In this document: positions 33,801 through 45,879 of the stretch, piece after piece
How positions within the stretch are numbered: position 1 is the stretch's first letter
How the letters are laid out: every line of letters starts with the position of its first letter
Source of the DNA: Cornus controversa
Taxonomy: Eukaryota > Streptophyta > Magnoliopsida > Cornales > Cornaceae
Direction: 5' to 3'
Length of the DNA stretch: 64,000 nt
Assembly (NCBI GenBank): GCA_026545225.1
Contig: CM048852.1
Span: 56,427,146 to 56,491,145, forward strand
Notes under the pieces: model-generated
What the model was told of the DNA's origin: nothing
What the model saw: only the letters and a program-made list of their open reading frames with translations
Databases searched by the model: none
Translations under genes and position numbers: made by a program

Positions 33801-35162
33801 TTATAATTCCTATTGTTCATGTCTTGAGCAAACAGAACTTCTGTTCCATGGGTGCCCTTTTTTTTCTCTATTGGTGACTGCTTTGTAGCATGTTCTTGGC
33901 TGAAGGTCTTTAAAGTATCGATAATTTTGTAAGCACATAAAACAAATGATTATATCAACTTGTTATGATTCAGAATACATGAACAACCCAACCCAAAGCT
34001 TATTTACTTTGCAACCTTTTTTCCCCCTTTACTCCCTTACAGGCAGAACTTTGAAATTTTTACTTAGGTAAAAGAGTTTTTTTCTTTTTTATATACATGT
34101 GTAAATATTTTTTACTGTCTCAATCATTTGGTCATTATTTTAGGTCTCACCTCAGATACATCATTCATGACAGTCCATGCAAACCTAAACCATACCTTAC
34201 AAGAGATCTGATCATTAGAAGATTTCTGTGGGATTGCCCTGCCTGCATGCTGGAAAGCCAGAGGATGAATCCTATCCATGGAAATGTTGTTTAGAGAATC
34301 ACAGCCAAACTAAACCCTATATTTTCCTGTGTGGTAGCAAGACAGCTTACCTCGACATTTTTAGTACATTTAACCTATTGACTGTTATTGATTTGCATTT
34401 TTTTTTCACTCTCTCCTGGCAGTCCATAGTTCTTTGTTTGATCACATTTTAATGAATACATTGATTTTTGTTGCTGTGAATAAATTATAACTACCTCGAC
34501 ATTTTTAGTACCTTTAACTTGTTGACTGTTGTTGATTTGCACTTTTTTTTCCCTCTCTCCTGGCAGTCCATAGTTCGTTGTTTGATCACATTTTAATGAA
34601 TAAATTGATTTTTGTTGCTGTGAATAAATTATATCTGTCACAAAACAGTATGTGGTTTATCAACTTTGGTCAAAAAAACATAATTTTTTCTGGAGCTGTA
34701 AACTCAGTAGCAATGGAGATTTGATTTCTCTACTTTGTTCATCTTTCCTTTCCTTTTCTTTCTTCCTTGCATATGAGATAATTAACTGTTCAGTTCCATA
34801 GTTCAGGTATTGATTGGTTTTCTTTGATCATCTTGTAGGAGGAAGCTCTCAATGTATGCTTCTGTCACAAACATAATTCCAAACCTGGACGACGAGTCCA
34901 GAATATCGGGTCGTATCCTTCTGTTTGACGTGCTACTTGTTCTTCCTCCTGTCTCCTCTCTCTTTGTTTTTTAAAATTATGTTGCTGTTATCAGATGGCC
35001 CTTGTAGTACATCGCAGGGGACTTGCTTCTCCTTGAACTCGATCAATTACAGATATTGTGGAACGAGATAAAAAGGTGGTCGAGAAGTTTGAGTTTTACC
35101 CAGGGAAGGAGACTGCCTTTGATACATGCAATGGCATTTGGAAGATGATAAATCTGCCATAG
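30899..35162 (+). CDS. SPC24: kinetochore protein SPC24
   Basis: Subunit of the NDC80 complex that links kinetochores to spindle microtubules. Exons: 30899-31076, 33297-33438, 33535-33636, 34839-34912, 35053-35162, joining to 606 nt and 201 aa. N-terminal sequence MGEFSRNTDMKELISF is followed by a coiled coil (DYQKKIDACKQKTNEAK through HQRVSIEERRQLLKKVEQDE). The C-terminal globular domain carries RKLSMYASVTNIIPNLDD, then ISGHIVERDKKVVEKFEF and CNGIWKMINLP. Introns 1 and 3 are GT-AG. Intron 2 (33439-33534) keeps frame only as an AT-AC intron (ATAAGT...CAACAC). Intron 4 (34913-35052) has the U12-type donor GTATCCTT and branch site CTCCTTGAAC. The match to plant SPC24 is from memory and strong over the whole length. 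Confidence 0.88.
31141..31640 (+). repeat. diverged duplication in SPC24 intron 1
   Basis: Two diverged copies of about 200 bp share TTGAGTTTAGTGGT, TTATATTCATGA and CACAAAACCACTT in order (about 31145-31335 and 31441-31615). A shorter repeat of TTCTGTTTTGTATTATCAATGT-type sequence follows at about 31670-31770. Confidence 0.6.
31819..31840. repeat. G22 homopolymer
   Basis: Twenty-two consecutive G, preceded by CCC. This is very unusual in AT-rich plant introns and could form G-quadruplexes. The length may be a sequencing or assembly uncertainty. Confidence 0.9.
32560..32900 (+). mobile_element. RNase H-like remnant, probably from a LINE
   Basis: One frame reads LSTGFVEAISIGLSNIILEG, then a stop in place of the usual Ser, then LNVIKKGIGNIFSPF and further residues with more stops. 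This resembles the ILEGDSLNVI core of the plant RVT_3/RNase H domain found in LINEs. It is broken by several stops and has no recognisable ends. Confidence 0.4.
34351..34638 (+). repeat. 144-bp direct tandem duplication in SPC24 intron 3
   Basis: CTCGACATTTTTAGTAC occurs at 34351 and 34495, and the following sequence (CTCTCCTGGCAGTCCATAG, TTGATTTTTGTTGCTGTG) repeats in order with few changes. Confidence 0.85.
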
Positions 35163-35539
35163 AACTGGGAAAGCTCTTCTGTTTACGAGGCTTATTTAAC
35201 TAGTGTATCATGTCAGCATTTTTGTATTCGGAAGCTGCAAGATTTTTAAATCTTGGTGACATCTGTTTGCTTGTTTTAAATCCTTTTTGGTTGTGTTTTG
35301 TAAGAAGAAAATATTATTTCTTTTTTATGTTAGATCACAGTAGAATATGTAATATCATTATTTAAATAGATTCAAATGTCAAAACCTTTTGAGAGTTTTA
35401 TCAATATTTTTATGATATTGAAGCGTTCAAACCATACCCTGAAAAATCTCTAACAGCAGGTGTTGGAGAAACAAAAACACAAGGATGAAGGGATTGTTAG
35501 AATTCAAGCCCTTCATGCTAAGGGGAAATATTGGAAAAA

Positions 35540-35962
35540 TAAAAAAATCATATACTGAGAAATATTATGTTCTGTTTGGTTCTTTTTTTTTTGAGAATGT
35601 GGTTTAAAATCAATAAAATTTTGTTAACCCTTTCTTTAAATTATATACTGAGAAATATCATAAGTGCTTGTATAATTTATAAATTTACTTTTTATTTAAA
35701 TTATTTCCCAAGCCAAACCCTTTCCTTTTTTATTAACCCTTTCTTTTTATTTCTAATTTCTAAATTTATTTTTTTTATTTAAATTATTTCCCAAACCCTT
35801 TTTTATTAACTTTTTCTTTTTATTTCTAATTTGTAAATTTACTTTTTTATTTAAATCATTTCCTTTTTTATTTAAATTATTTCTCAAGTAAAACCCTATC
35901 GTTTTTTATTAACCCTTTCTTTTTATTTTTAATTTCTAAATTTACTTTTTATTTAAATTATT
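35540..35962 (+). repeat. degenerate T-rich tandem repeat array (left part)
   Basis: Irregular repeats of TTTATTTAAATTATTTCCCAAG, AAACCCTTTCC and TTTTTATTAACCCTTTCTTT. The same array resumes at 38991, so the 3-kb element at 35963 is inserted inside it. Confidence 0.75.
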
Positions 35963-36384
35963 GGGAAAATTACACTTAATAAAGCTAGGAGGCCTAAATT
36001 ACAAAGTGGTCTATTTTAAAATTTTATTTTTCATTTTGGTTGAATTAAGCAAAATAATTACATATGCATTGAAAATTATTATTCAGTTTAAAATGCCCTT
36101 CAATCTCTTATTCCAAAATATCAAACTATCCTTCTTAAATCAAATAATTCATTCACTCAAGAAATTAAGAAAATATCTTAAACATCGTTTGGTTTATAAA
36201 AAATTGTAAGAATATAAAAATAATTCAGTAAAAGTGAACAAACTCATAAAGCAAAGCAATATGTATATTATACAAACACTTATGAGTATGTTATTATATC
36301 GTAAAGTACTTAAAATTAGACAGCTTAATATGACCCTGAATGACAGTCAAATTTTTCCTCTTAGATTAATGCAAATGGAACTAT

Positions 36385-36695
36385 TGGTGGCAAAATTCTA
36401 CACGACTCTAAATCGACACGAAGTTAGCGGGTTTGGGTTAATCGGTTCGGATCGTAAACGGGTTGACATGATTACGACACGAAAAAAATGTGTCGGGTTC
36501 GGGTTCAACCCGCATAACCCATTTTATTTGACGGGTCGGGTCAATACGGGTTGAATCAACTCGTGTAACCCATTTAGCGTTAATATTTATTAATTTATTT
36601 AAAAATGTAAAAAATATAAATATTAATATTGTAAATTTGTTTTAGAATGTTAAAAACATGTAAAAATATATTTTCACACTATTTGTGCTGACGTG

Positions 36696-36732
<37 letters not shown>

Positions 36733-37908
36733 CTTCTAATATGTTATATATAGTATAAATGTTCATTTATTTCATTCTTAAATCTATTAGTATTCATTGA
36801 TTCATTTAGTAATAAAACAACTACTAACTTTTTTAATAAAGACATGGACATGAAATTTATAAATGAATAATTACTTATGCTAAATGGTCTCCAAAAAATC
36901 AATAAAGTTCACTAAATTAATTAAAATTTACTAAAAACTCATCTCTATCAAATTCATACGATAATCAATTTTTTTTATGTTATACCGATGTGGGTTTGAT
37001 TGTGTCATACTTGACCATGAGAGTGATGATTACTGAAGAGAATAATATATTTTCTTTTCTTCCTTATTATTTAATTTTGAGAAGGAGATGTGGATGTATA
37101 TTAGATTATTGGAATGTAGGTAATATATGGTGGATATGTATATATATATAATTATATATATGGAGGATATATATATAATTATATTTAGGTGGAGATATAA
37201 ATATATAATTATATATATATGGTGGATATATATATAATTATATATGAATGGTGGTCATAATTGTTATTTAGTGTCCATTTTCTTATATTTTCTCAAACTC
37301 TGATTAATTAGTTAAATGTCTAAAAAATCAATTAGAATAATTGATAAGTTTAAACCATTTAATATAAATATCTAGTTTTATGAAATTAAGTTTTTTTTAT
37401 TGTTCCGAGATATATAGTATAACATATAATAGTTAAAGTAATATAAGTTAGACCACTCCTTCATTTTTTGTCAATAATACTTCAATATTAATATATATTA
37501 AAAAAATATGTTAATTGAATGAGATATATACTTAATGTTTGTTTTAAATGCTCTATTATTTGAGTGGTATTAATATTTTTATTTGGTTTCAAGATAGTGA
37601 AAATTGTATTTTTGATTTAATTACTTAGTTAATATAATTAATAATGTTTGTATGTTATATTCAAAATGAAGGAAAAATATTATTGTACTTTAATTAATGT
37701 TTCAAACTTTCATTATTGTAGATTAAATATTATTGTTGTCGTATATGTAAACAAAAGTCATTGGTGGACTAGTGGCAGAAGTATTTAACTAAGTTGTCCA
37801 CGGCTCAGGTTCGATTCCTTGCAACAACATTCCTTTTAATAAAAGATCCACCTCTAACAGGTTACACGGGTCGTGTTCGTGTTCAAGATATGTGACACTT
37901 GCCACCCC
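36385..37908. mobile_element. possible MITE nested in the Mutator-like element
   Basis: The left end is TGGTGGCAAAATTCTACACGA and the right end is TGTGACACTTGCCACCCC, with matching GGTGGCAA/TTGCCACC termini. The left subterminal region is dense in CGGGTT, CGGGTC and AACCCG motifs and the right has ACGGGTCGTGTTCGTG. These ends are like plant hAT-type MITEs. No target duplication is readable. The middle is AT-rich with TA repeats. Confidence 0.4.
37760..37850 (+). mobile_element. tRNA-derived SINE-like fragment
   Basis: The A-box-like TGGACTAGTGG at 37765-37775 and a perfect B box GGTTCGATTCC at 37808-37818 are spaced as in tRNA-derived SINEs. The flanks are AT-rich and no intact body or tail was found. 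Confidence 0.45.
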
Positions 37909-37935
37909 ACAACACATCAAGTATATCTAGATGGG

Positions 37936-38524
37936 AATGAAGTATATTTTTCAGATGTGCTTGGATAACTTTTCTATTTGACATGTCTAAAAAAATATGA
38001 GTATCAAGAAGAGATATTACATCAAAACACGATGCACAAAGATAAGAAAAATTCAAATTTCACAAGCAAATGCAAAGAAAATTGGAGTTTTATTAGCAAA
38101 TGACTTATAAGTCATTCTACATAGAATATGTCTATTCACTAAATCAAATTAAGAACATATTTAAACAAGCAAATATGAATTAGATAGTTATAATGACATC
38201 TTAAAAAGTGATTAGTGAAACCGTTCATGGAATGAAGTATAATTTCCAGATGTGCTTGGATAACTTTTCTATTTGACATGTCTAAAAAAATATGAGTATC
38301 AAGAAGAGATATTACATCAAAACACGATGCACAAAGATAAGAAAAATTCAAATTTCACAAGCAAATGCAAAGAAAATTGGAGTTTTATTAGCAAATGACT
38401 TATAAGTCATTCTACATAGAATATGTCTATTCACTAAATCAAATTAAGAACATATTTAAACAAGCAAATATGAATTAGATAGTTGATAATGACATCTTAA
38501 AAAGTGATTAGTGAAATCGTTCAT
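37936..38524 (+). repeat. 295-bp direct tandem duplication
   Basis: AATGAAGTAT occurs at 37936 and 38231. The two units are nearly identical over about 290 bp (TGTGCTTGGATAACTTTTC to AGTGATTAGTGAAA), so this is a recent duplication inside the Mutator-like element. Confidence 0.9.
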
Positions 38525-38990
38525 CACATTTAAAAAACCTCAAAATTAAGAATCATTGGCATATAAATGTGCTATATAATTCAAAAATTAGTTCACTAAA
38601 TTTTTTTATTATTATTTTTTGAAAAGTAAAAAAATTAGTTCACTAAAGCAAAATAAGAGACCATATTTTTGTGATGAGAGATGATCAACGACTAATAATT
38701 TATCCAGACATTGGTGTTTTGCAATGAATTCGATTTTTTTCAAGTGAGATGAAAAGACAATGATCCGTTGAATTTTCTTTAGTAATGCACAACGCTTCTT
38801 CAGTCGCATAAGAATCAAAGGGAGTTTAGTGTGGATTGGAATAAGAGGTTGAAGGACATTTTGGACTTGAATAATAATTTTCAATGCATATGTGAATATT
38901 TTGTTTAATTCAACCAAAATGAAAAATAAACTTTTAAAATAGACCACTTTGTAATTTAGGCCTCCTAACTTTATTTAAGTGTAGTTTTCC

Positions 38991-39310
38991 TTAAATTATT
39001 TCCCAAGCAAAACCATTTCCTTTTTTTTAATCCTTTCTTTTTATTTCTAATTTCTAAATTTACTTTTTTATTTAAATTATTTCTCAAGCGAAACCCTTTC
39101 CTTTTTTATTAATTTTTTCTTTTTATTTCTAATTTCTAAATTTAAAGGGTAAAACCCTTTCCCGTGACCCTTTCTTTCTATTTCTAATTTTTAAATTTAC
39201 TTTTTTAAAAAAATTATTTCCCAAGCAAAATCCTTTCCTTTTTTATTAACCATTTCTTTTTTATTTATAATTTCTAAATTTAAAAAAGCAATACCCTTTC
39301 CGACGAGAAA
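38991..39310 (+). repeat. degenerate T-rich tandem repeat array (right part)
   Basis: Continuation of the array at 35540-35962, with the same TTTCCCAAGC, AAACCCTTTCC and TTTTTATTAA blocks. Confidence 0.7.
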
Positions 39311-39379
39311 AAGTGTACAATAAAGGCCTAAACACCTATAAAATCACTCTTCCTCTCGGCTACGGCTCTCCATTATTCT

Positions 39380-40284
39380 TAGAGGTGCATAAAGAATCGG
39401 TGGAACCGGAATCGGAACTGTATCTGAATCGAACCGAATTGTTCACTACGATTCTGATTCCGGTTCTAAATTTTAGAAACTGTTCACTACGGTTCCGGTT
39501 CCAAGTCAAGGAATCGGAACTGGAATCGAAACTGAAACCGTTAGAAAAAAAATGTAATATACAATATATAAATGAATAATAATAGTTTATAAGTTCTAGT
39601 GTTTTATATAAATATATACTCCCTCCGTCCCATAATTTTAGTCCACTATTCATTTTTGGGATGTCCCAAAATATATGTCCATTTCCTAAAATGGATTATA
39701 TGATTCCTAAACTACCATTTTCAAACTCTAATATTCTAAAAGTTGGGTCTACCATATAATAATAATACTAACTTTTAAACAAGGACTCAAAATATAAATT
39801 CATTCATTATCACACTAAAAAGTGGGTCCCACCATAAAAAGTTGGATTTCCCAAACATCCAAAGAATTATGGGACGGAGGGAGTAATATATAAATTATAA
39901 AATATATAATATATAAATAAATACTAATACCTTCTAAATTTTAGTATTCTATTTATATATAAAGTATATAATATATAATATATAGATAAATACATTTAAC
40001 TTTAAGTTTTAATGTTCTATATATTTATATAATATAAGATATATAAATAAATAATAATAACTTCGAATCTATTGTTATAACCAAGGGTGCACAAGTATGA
40101 GTGTATATCTTGCCAATTTCTTTTTTTTTTTTTTTACAAAAAAAGAAAAGTTAACAAAGAACCGGAACCGGAAAGAATCGGAATCAAACCGAAGTCAATG
40201 GTTCTAGTTCTAAAGTTAAGGAATCATTAGGAACGGTTCCGGTTCCACCAAGAACCGTAAGGAATCGTACTGTGTGCACCCCTA
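39380..40284. mobile_element. hAT-type MITE (GGAACCG-rich) holding a Stowaway
   Basis: The left end is TAGAGGTGCATAAAGAATCGG and the right end is TGTGTGCACCCCTA. The flanking octamers ATTATTCT and ATTCTTCC agree at 6 of 8. The subterminal regions are dense in GGAACCGGAATCGG and GGTTCCGGTTCC motifs in inverted arrangement. It is non-coding. It is interrupted by the Stowaway MITE at 39619, giving about 640 bp of its own sequence. Confidence 0.65.
39619..39883. mobile_element. Stowaway MITE (Tc1/mariner)
   Basis: A 265-bp element with perfect Stowaway ends (CTCCCTCCGTCCCATAATT at the left, its inverted counterpart AATTATGGGACGGAGGGAG at the right). The target duplication is TA (39617-39618 and 39884-39885). 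It is non-coding and nested in a hAT-type MITE. Confidence 0.95.
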
Positions 40285-41240
40285 ATTCTTCCTTTCGGTT
40301 CTTATCAACACAGCTCTCATCGAGATTCTCAGCAATTTTGAGTCAAAGATATAACAAATAATGCATATCTAATAATATTTGATGATTCTCAATCATTAAT
40401 AAATTGTTGATCAGATGAACTAATACAGTTAAATAGTCAAGTAATCATTTTTTCCTCGTAAAATTTATGAATAAAACAATTTATTTGAAATGTATCAATA
40501 TTACTAAAATAAATTTGTTATTTTTGTAGGACGATGAGATCAATGAATTTTAAGACAAAATGACAAGTTGCAAAGAAAAATCGTTTTTTTTATGATCAAG
40601 ATAGACAACAGTAAAAATGACGTAGTCAAAAATAGTTTTGTGGTGACAGCTATTAAAGAAGTTTCACTTGAAAGTGATTTATTTGATGAAAACTCAGAAA
40701 TATAAAAAGGATAAAGTGTTGAGAATTTCCAAAAGAATAGTAATAGATTGTTTAAGAAGGGTTAGAATTATACCTTTTGATTTCTTATATAGTTTACACT
40801 TGATTCCTTTTGTGTGAATAATAATTAACTTATAGTTTTATTTTTTTCAACAAGTGAGTTTATATTATCAATGTTACATAATGAAAATAGTTTTGAGTGT
40901 TTTAATTAATGTGCTTGAATGTGTTATAATAATTTTCAATGTTTTGAGTATTATAGTAGAATTTTAATTTATTTTTTTTATATATATATATATAAGTGGG
41001 TGATTTATTATTTACTTGAACCCTGAGTTTCAGGTTTGTTGGGCCGGACAGCCACTGGCCCAGCGATATCTCTACCTCTCCGCGACTGCAGTGTGTGGTA
41101 CTGCTACTGTGCTTACCCTTCACACTTCACAGCAACAGAAGAACGGCTACTTCTCTCTCAACTACATTGCGCACAAACGTACATATTTGCCATCTTTTCT
41201 TTCTCTTTCTCTCTTAATTAGGAAACTCTAGGGTTTTATG
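40285..41240. other. intergenic, upstream of TIC56
   Basis: AT-rich to about 41010, then a more GC-rich stretch that probably contains the TIC56 promoter and leader. A CTTTCTCTTTCTCTC tract is at about 41199-41213. No TATA box was assigned. Confidence 0.4.
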
Positions 41241-41268
41241 TTCATCCTAAAGCTCTAACTTGTCATCA

Positions 41269-44200
41269 ATGGCGTCAATTAACTTCAATCCATTCGGCGA
41301 AAGCTGGTTCAAGAAACCCCCAAATCCCTTCCCACCCATCAACCTCCTCTCCTTCACCGAATCACTAAACCTCTTCAAACGCCCCAAAACCCTAAACTTC
41401 GCATCAATCAGCGGCTCAAACCTCTCCAAAGACCCCCAAAACCAGCCCCATAAACCCGGAAAATACAAGCAAATGTTGGAACAATTCTTCTGGGAAAGCG
41501 AAACCCTTCCGGACTATCGCCACACCCCCGAGGTCGAGAGAATTCTCAACGACGATCCTGTCTTTGAGAAGAAGGAGAGCCCGACCCGAGAGGAGCTTGA
41601 AGAGAACGAGAAGTGGTGGGCTGAGTTTCGGAGTAGTCCGGTGGTTCAGTTCTTGTCTCGAGCCGAAGAGATTGCTGATAAGATCAATGAATTGGAGCTG
41701 AAGGAGAATGAGAGCCCATATCGGAGCGAAGATAAGAAGCTGTGGAAGGCGTTGCCGAATGTGATCGGATTAGATGGCCGGCCAATGCCGCGAAAGGCAA
41801 TAAGGACGAAGAAGCAGTCGGATGATAAGTTCTGGGATTTTGCTAGGCAGTTCTTTTTTGGGCTTTGGGGTTTCCGGCAGCGGCCGTACCCGCCGGGGAG
41901 GCCCATTGATGTTTCTCAGGCAATTGGGTACAAGCGGCTCGAAAAGCGATATTATGATTGTAAGTTTTCATATATGGTTATGTCTGGTTTGTTCTTATGG
42001 GTTGAATTATGTTTTTCCATAAGTGAACGTATTTGGGGTCAATTTAAGTTTGAATGTATAGGGCAATATGGTTATGTGTCAAGGTTTGGACTGATGTACT
42101 GTAGTTGTTACCCACATTTAGGAGAATGTCTCACTGCATAGCTACTGAATAATGAGTTTGAGTGCCAGTAAAGGAATTGGTTTTCTTATGAGTTTGAGTG
42201 CCAGTAAAGGAATTGGTTTTCTTATGAGTTTTAACATTCACATGGTCCTAATCAAGTGTATAATTTAGACAATTTTATGCTAGTTCTACTTCCTGTCAAT
42301 TTAATACTATCAAAAAGTTATAAAAGAAATAATACTGGATGTTAAGTCTGGGTATTTTATGATATTAATTGTCTCTTTTCTTTTTCCCTTTCAGTTAGTT
42401 ACATGATTATTTCGATCTACATGTTTTATTGGCATTTCTTTAATTGTTTGGATCATTAGAGATATTATATTATGGATTTATCAATTTCTGTAGTAATTTT
42501 TTGAACTGTTTTTAATTTAGTAGTATTGTCATAATCCCTTTGTTATAGTTATCATGAGAAGTGGTGGTTGGTACTACAAGGATCGCTTGGGTCGTACAAG
42601 GGGTCCAATGGAGCTAATACAACTTAAGACTGCTTGGGGTGGTGGGATCATTGACAAGCACACTTTCATTTGGGGTGATGACATGGATGAATGGGCACCA
42701 ATTGGCATGGTTTATGGTTTGGAGCGTGCAATTGCCACTTGGGAAGGTCAGCAATATTTCTTGCTTGAGCGTTTTTAGTTTTTGCAGAATTATATACAAG
42801 AATGATTTTTTATGTCTAGGGTATGCATATTGAATATTAAGTTTCTTATTTATGTATTGGGAAGTGGAATTACCCACTAAATGGATTTGGGTAGCTGTCT
42901 GTCAGCTATACAAAAGTAATATGTGGCGCCCCATTGTGAGTATGGACCCAAATGGAAACATGTGATTTAATCAAATTATTTTATTCATCTGATGCAACCT
43001 CTTCCCATTACTTTATGTGGATGCATGCTTGGGTGAAGGAGATAAGTTCAGTGATATGTGCCTTTGCTCTGTACTTGTCCATTTTTATGCTTTCCTGTAT
43101 GATAGATCTCTAGGATGTGATGCTTCGTGTTCCAACTTCCAAACAAAGAGGTTTTGTTTTCCAACTTCTATACAATAACTGACACTTGGTTTGTGTCTGG
43201 TTAATATCCAGTTAGACTAGGTGCTGCAGCAACAGCTTTCATTCACAAATTACAGAAAGGTATACCTCCTTGGGTTCCTCTCAAGGGTCATGAAAACAAA
43301 ACCTATAAGCAACTTCAAGAAGAAGCTTATGAAAGCAAGAGACGTGATTTGGCTGTGCTGGAAGCTAATGATGGTGTCTGGCCTGGTGTAAGAATTCCCA
43401 GTCATGCCTTGTTTCTTTGGGCTAGTGGCTCTGAGCTGACATCAATTTTGGAAGCTGACCATATGCCAAACAAATACATTCCAAAAGATCTTAGGTACCG
43501 CTATTAATCTTTCTCGCTTCCTTATTGCATTTGTTCAAAATGAGGATCTTAAGAGTGCTGAGTTGTTTAAAAACATGTTAAAAATGAGTATTGCCGAAAT
43601 GTAGATGTTCAAAGAGATATGTCGTAATATAAGAAAAGGTAAAATTACAAATAATAGATACAGCCGTGACTCGTGAGATGGTTCAAGAAGCACATAATGG
43701 AGATAAAACAAGAGAAATTTATTTACAATGGTTTGTCCATTTGCAACAATTATTAATGACTATACATATGAGGAAGAGTGGCATGGCCCACATTAAGAGT
43801 AATGCTAGAGAAAGGAAAGACTAAACTTAATATAGGTTAATATAGTATAGGGAGATATTACAGGTGGTGGTTTAATTGAAGTTATGGTCTTAGCAAAATG
43901 GCAAAACATGATTCATGTAAGTGATCCAAACTAGTTGGAATTATCCTTAATTGAGTTGAGTTGAGGTTGTATATTGCTTAATTTTTAATGTCAATTTACT
44001 ATTACGTTTTCCATCTCTTTTTACGTCCGGTCAGTAGAGGATCCATGATATTTCAAGTTCTGGGGAATTATACATCTTAGTTACATTTTTTTTTTAAGTT
44101 TTAACTTCCTTTTGTAAAGGTTGCCCTTACCAATAAGTAAATTGGAAATAGGTTTGGAAGGGAAAGTATGTTATTGTACTTCGGGTTTGTAAATTGGCCA

Positions 44201-45879
44201 ACAATCAATATCTTGCCTTCTCTTGAGATTCTGATATATATTGATTGTTCTTAATTCCTGACTTTACCTTAGACTTTGTATTTTATATTGCTCTTGAAAC
44301 AGAATTGCTTGACCATAACAGTAATTTAAAATTTTGGTTTATGTGATGCAGGCTCCAATTGGCTAAAGCAATTCCTGGACTGAGGCCATGGGAGGTTCTA
44401 AGCATTGAACAAGCCATGGATCAGATAACATATGGTGGCGAGTGGTATCGTGAACCTCTTGGTTCATACACAACCGGTCCTCCATATATCGAGGAATGGA
44501 ATAATGATGTTACGGTACATTCTTTGCCCGCGGTTCCTGCATCTAGCTTTTATTTTCTTATGCTTGATTCTTATTTTCAAGTTTACCAAAACTTAAATCT
44601 CTCTCTCTTTGGGCAAATAACGCACACCGGTACTTTGACCCTTAGGAGACTTGAACCCTCAAGCAGTGACGGAACCTGGAATTTATATCAGGGGGACACA
44701 TTGAATTTATAAACTAATTCCTTTTCAACTAATATGACTACTAACAGTGCAGCAAGACAAGAAGTCAAAAAATAAAAGTGCAATAATCAAAATTCAAAAA
44801 GCATGTAATTCACAAAAAAATGTAGTAAAGAAAAATACAGAAACATAAATAAACGAATAAGAAGCACATACATCATTCATGAGTGTGAGAAGAAATTTTA
44901 AGAAGAAAAAGAAAGAAGAAAACAAAAATGAGAGAATTTTGAAGGGGAAAAAGGTTAGGGTTTGATCTAAGTCAACATGGTGCCTTAAGGAGAAGTTAGT
45001 CCTGAAAAAACAGATGCAAATGCTTTTGGATGGTCGGGTTGGGTGTCTCCGAAAGTGGCTGTGGGATCAAGGCCCATGAAAGCTTTTGGAAGAAACAAAC
45101 AAGTCAAAATGCAAATTTTTTTGGGAAAGGAATCAAAGAAATTTGAAGAATTAGAAGATTAAAAAAGAAAAAAGGAGAAGGAAGAGTTAGATTTTTAGAA
45201 AAGGGGATTTTTGTAAAATTTCACAAAACATAAAAGTACCCAAAAAAAATAAAATAAAATTAAAATTGAAGGGGCAGCTGCAAAAATTTCAGAAGGGAGG
45301 AGGGGGAGAGCTGCTCCCTGAGCCCATGCTGGCTCTGTCTTGGCCCTCGACCTTCTACTTTAGAGGTAGAGGAGATGCTACTGAGTTACAACCCTTGGAT
45401 GCGTCTCTCATTGATGGTATTGAAAAAAACAGTTTAATTTATTCACTAGTACATGTCATATGACTCGAACTTGGTAGTCAACTTGACTACATCATACTGA
45501 TGTACCCAATCAGCAGAGTAGTTGAGTATGGGTTTATGACATGTTAGTTCCTAAGTTATTCAGACTGTGGTATAGATTTGATTCTTCAAGGTCTCTCATT
45601 TGCTCAACTGCAAGCCTAGCTGTTGCATGTTCCTTAATTGGAAGCTTATGTGGGTTGGTTTGCTTTGTCCTTGCACAGAGAATGTTTGATATTTTCTACA
45701 ACCTCAGTATCCAAGTATACAACAAACTGGATCGGACAATTCCAGGTTTTCGAACTATAATGGAGAAAGTCCAGGAAGATGCTGCTTTGAGGGATGCCAG
45801 ACAGAAGGGAAGGAGGAATGAACAGAAGAAGACTGAGGAGGAGATTGCGCTATTTGGTCAAGTTCGAAAGGATCCATAG
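41269..45879 (+). CDS. TIC56: protein TIC 56, chloroplast inner-envelope import complex
   Basis: Subunit of the 1-MDa TIC complex of the plastid inner envelope (with TIC214, TIC100, TIC20), also linked to plastid ribosome assembly. Exons 41269-41959, 42549-42746, 43212-43494, 44352-44514 and 45679-45879 join in frame with GT-AG introns to 1536 nt, 511 aa, close to the length I recall for Arabidopsis TIC56. After the N-terminal region come KPGKYKQMLEQFFWESETLP and the segment FWDFARQFFFGLWGFRQRPY. A GYF-like domain follows at about 232-296 (GGWYYKDRLGRTRGPMEL, DEWAPIGMVYGLE), then GLRPWEVLSIEQAMDQITYG. The C-terminus is basic and charged (KGRRNEQKKTEEE). The start is the ATG at 41269 (MASINFNPFG). 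The N-terminus is a plausible transit peptide, but weakly so. Confidence 0.93.
42152..42229 (+). repeat. 36-bp tandem repeat in TIC56 intron 1
   Basis: GAGTTTGAGTGCCAGTAAAG repeats 36 bp apart, about 2.2 units, with no differences. Confidence 0.85.
44664..45343. mobile_element. possible non-autonomous element in TIC56 intron 4
   Basis: CAGTGACGGAACC at the left and GGCTCTGTCTTGG at the right are weakly inverted. The flanking octamers CCCTCAAG and CCCTCGAC share the first five bases. The interior is purine-rich and non-coding. Such CAGTG(A/G)CGGA ends are common on plant DNA elements. The evidence is weak. Confidence 0.35.

Larger units (their letters stand above)
35963..38990. mobile_element. 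Mutator-like element with long terminal inverted repeats
   Basis: A 3028-bp element flanked by TTAAATTATT on both sides (35953-35962 and 38991-39000), a 9-10-bp duplication. The terminal inverted repeats are about 160 bp: the left begins GGGAAAATTACACTT and the right ends AAGTGTAGTTTTCC. The two share AGGAGGCCTAAATTACAAAG and GCATTGAAAATTATTATTCA. Long TIRs with a 9-10-bp duplication fit Mutator-like elements. I see no transposase ORF. The interior holds a second repeat element and a 295-bp duplication. Confidence 0.8.

Noticed and set aside
39313-39579. 88-codon ORF with Glu/Leu-rich sequence
   Set aside because: It is a translation of GGAATCGG/GGTTCCGG subterminal repeats of the hAT-type MITE.
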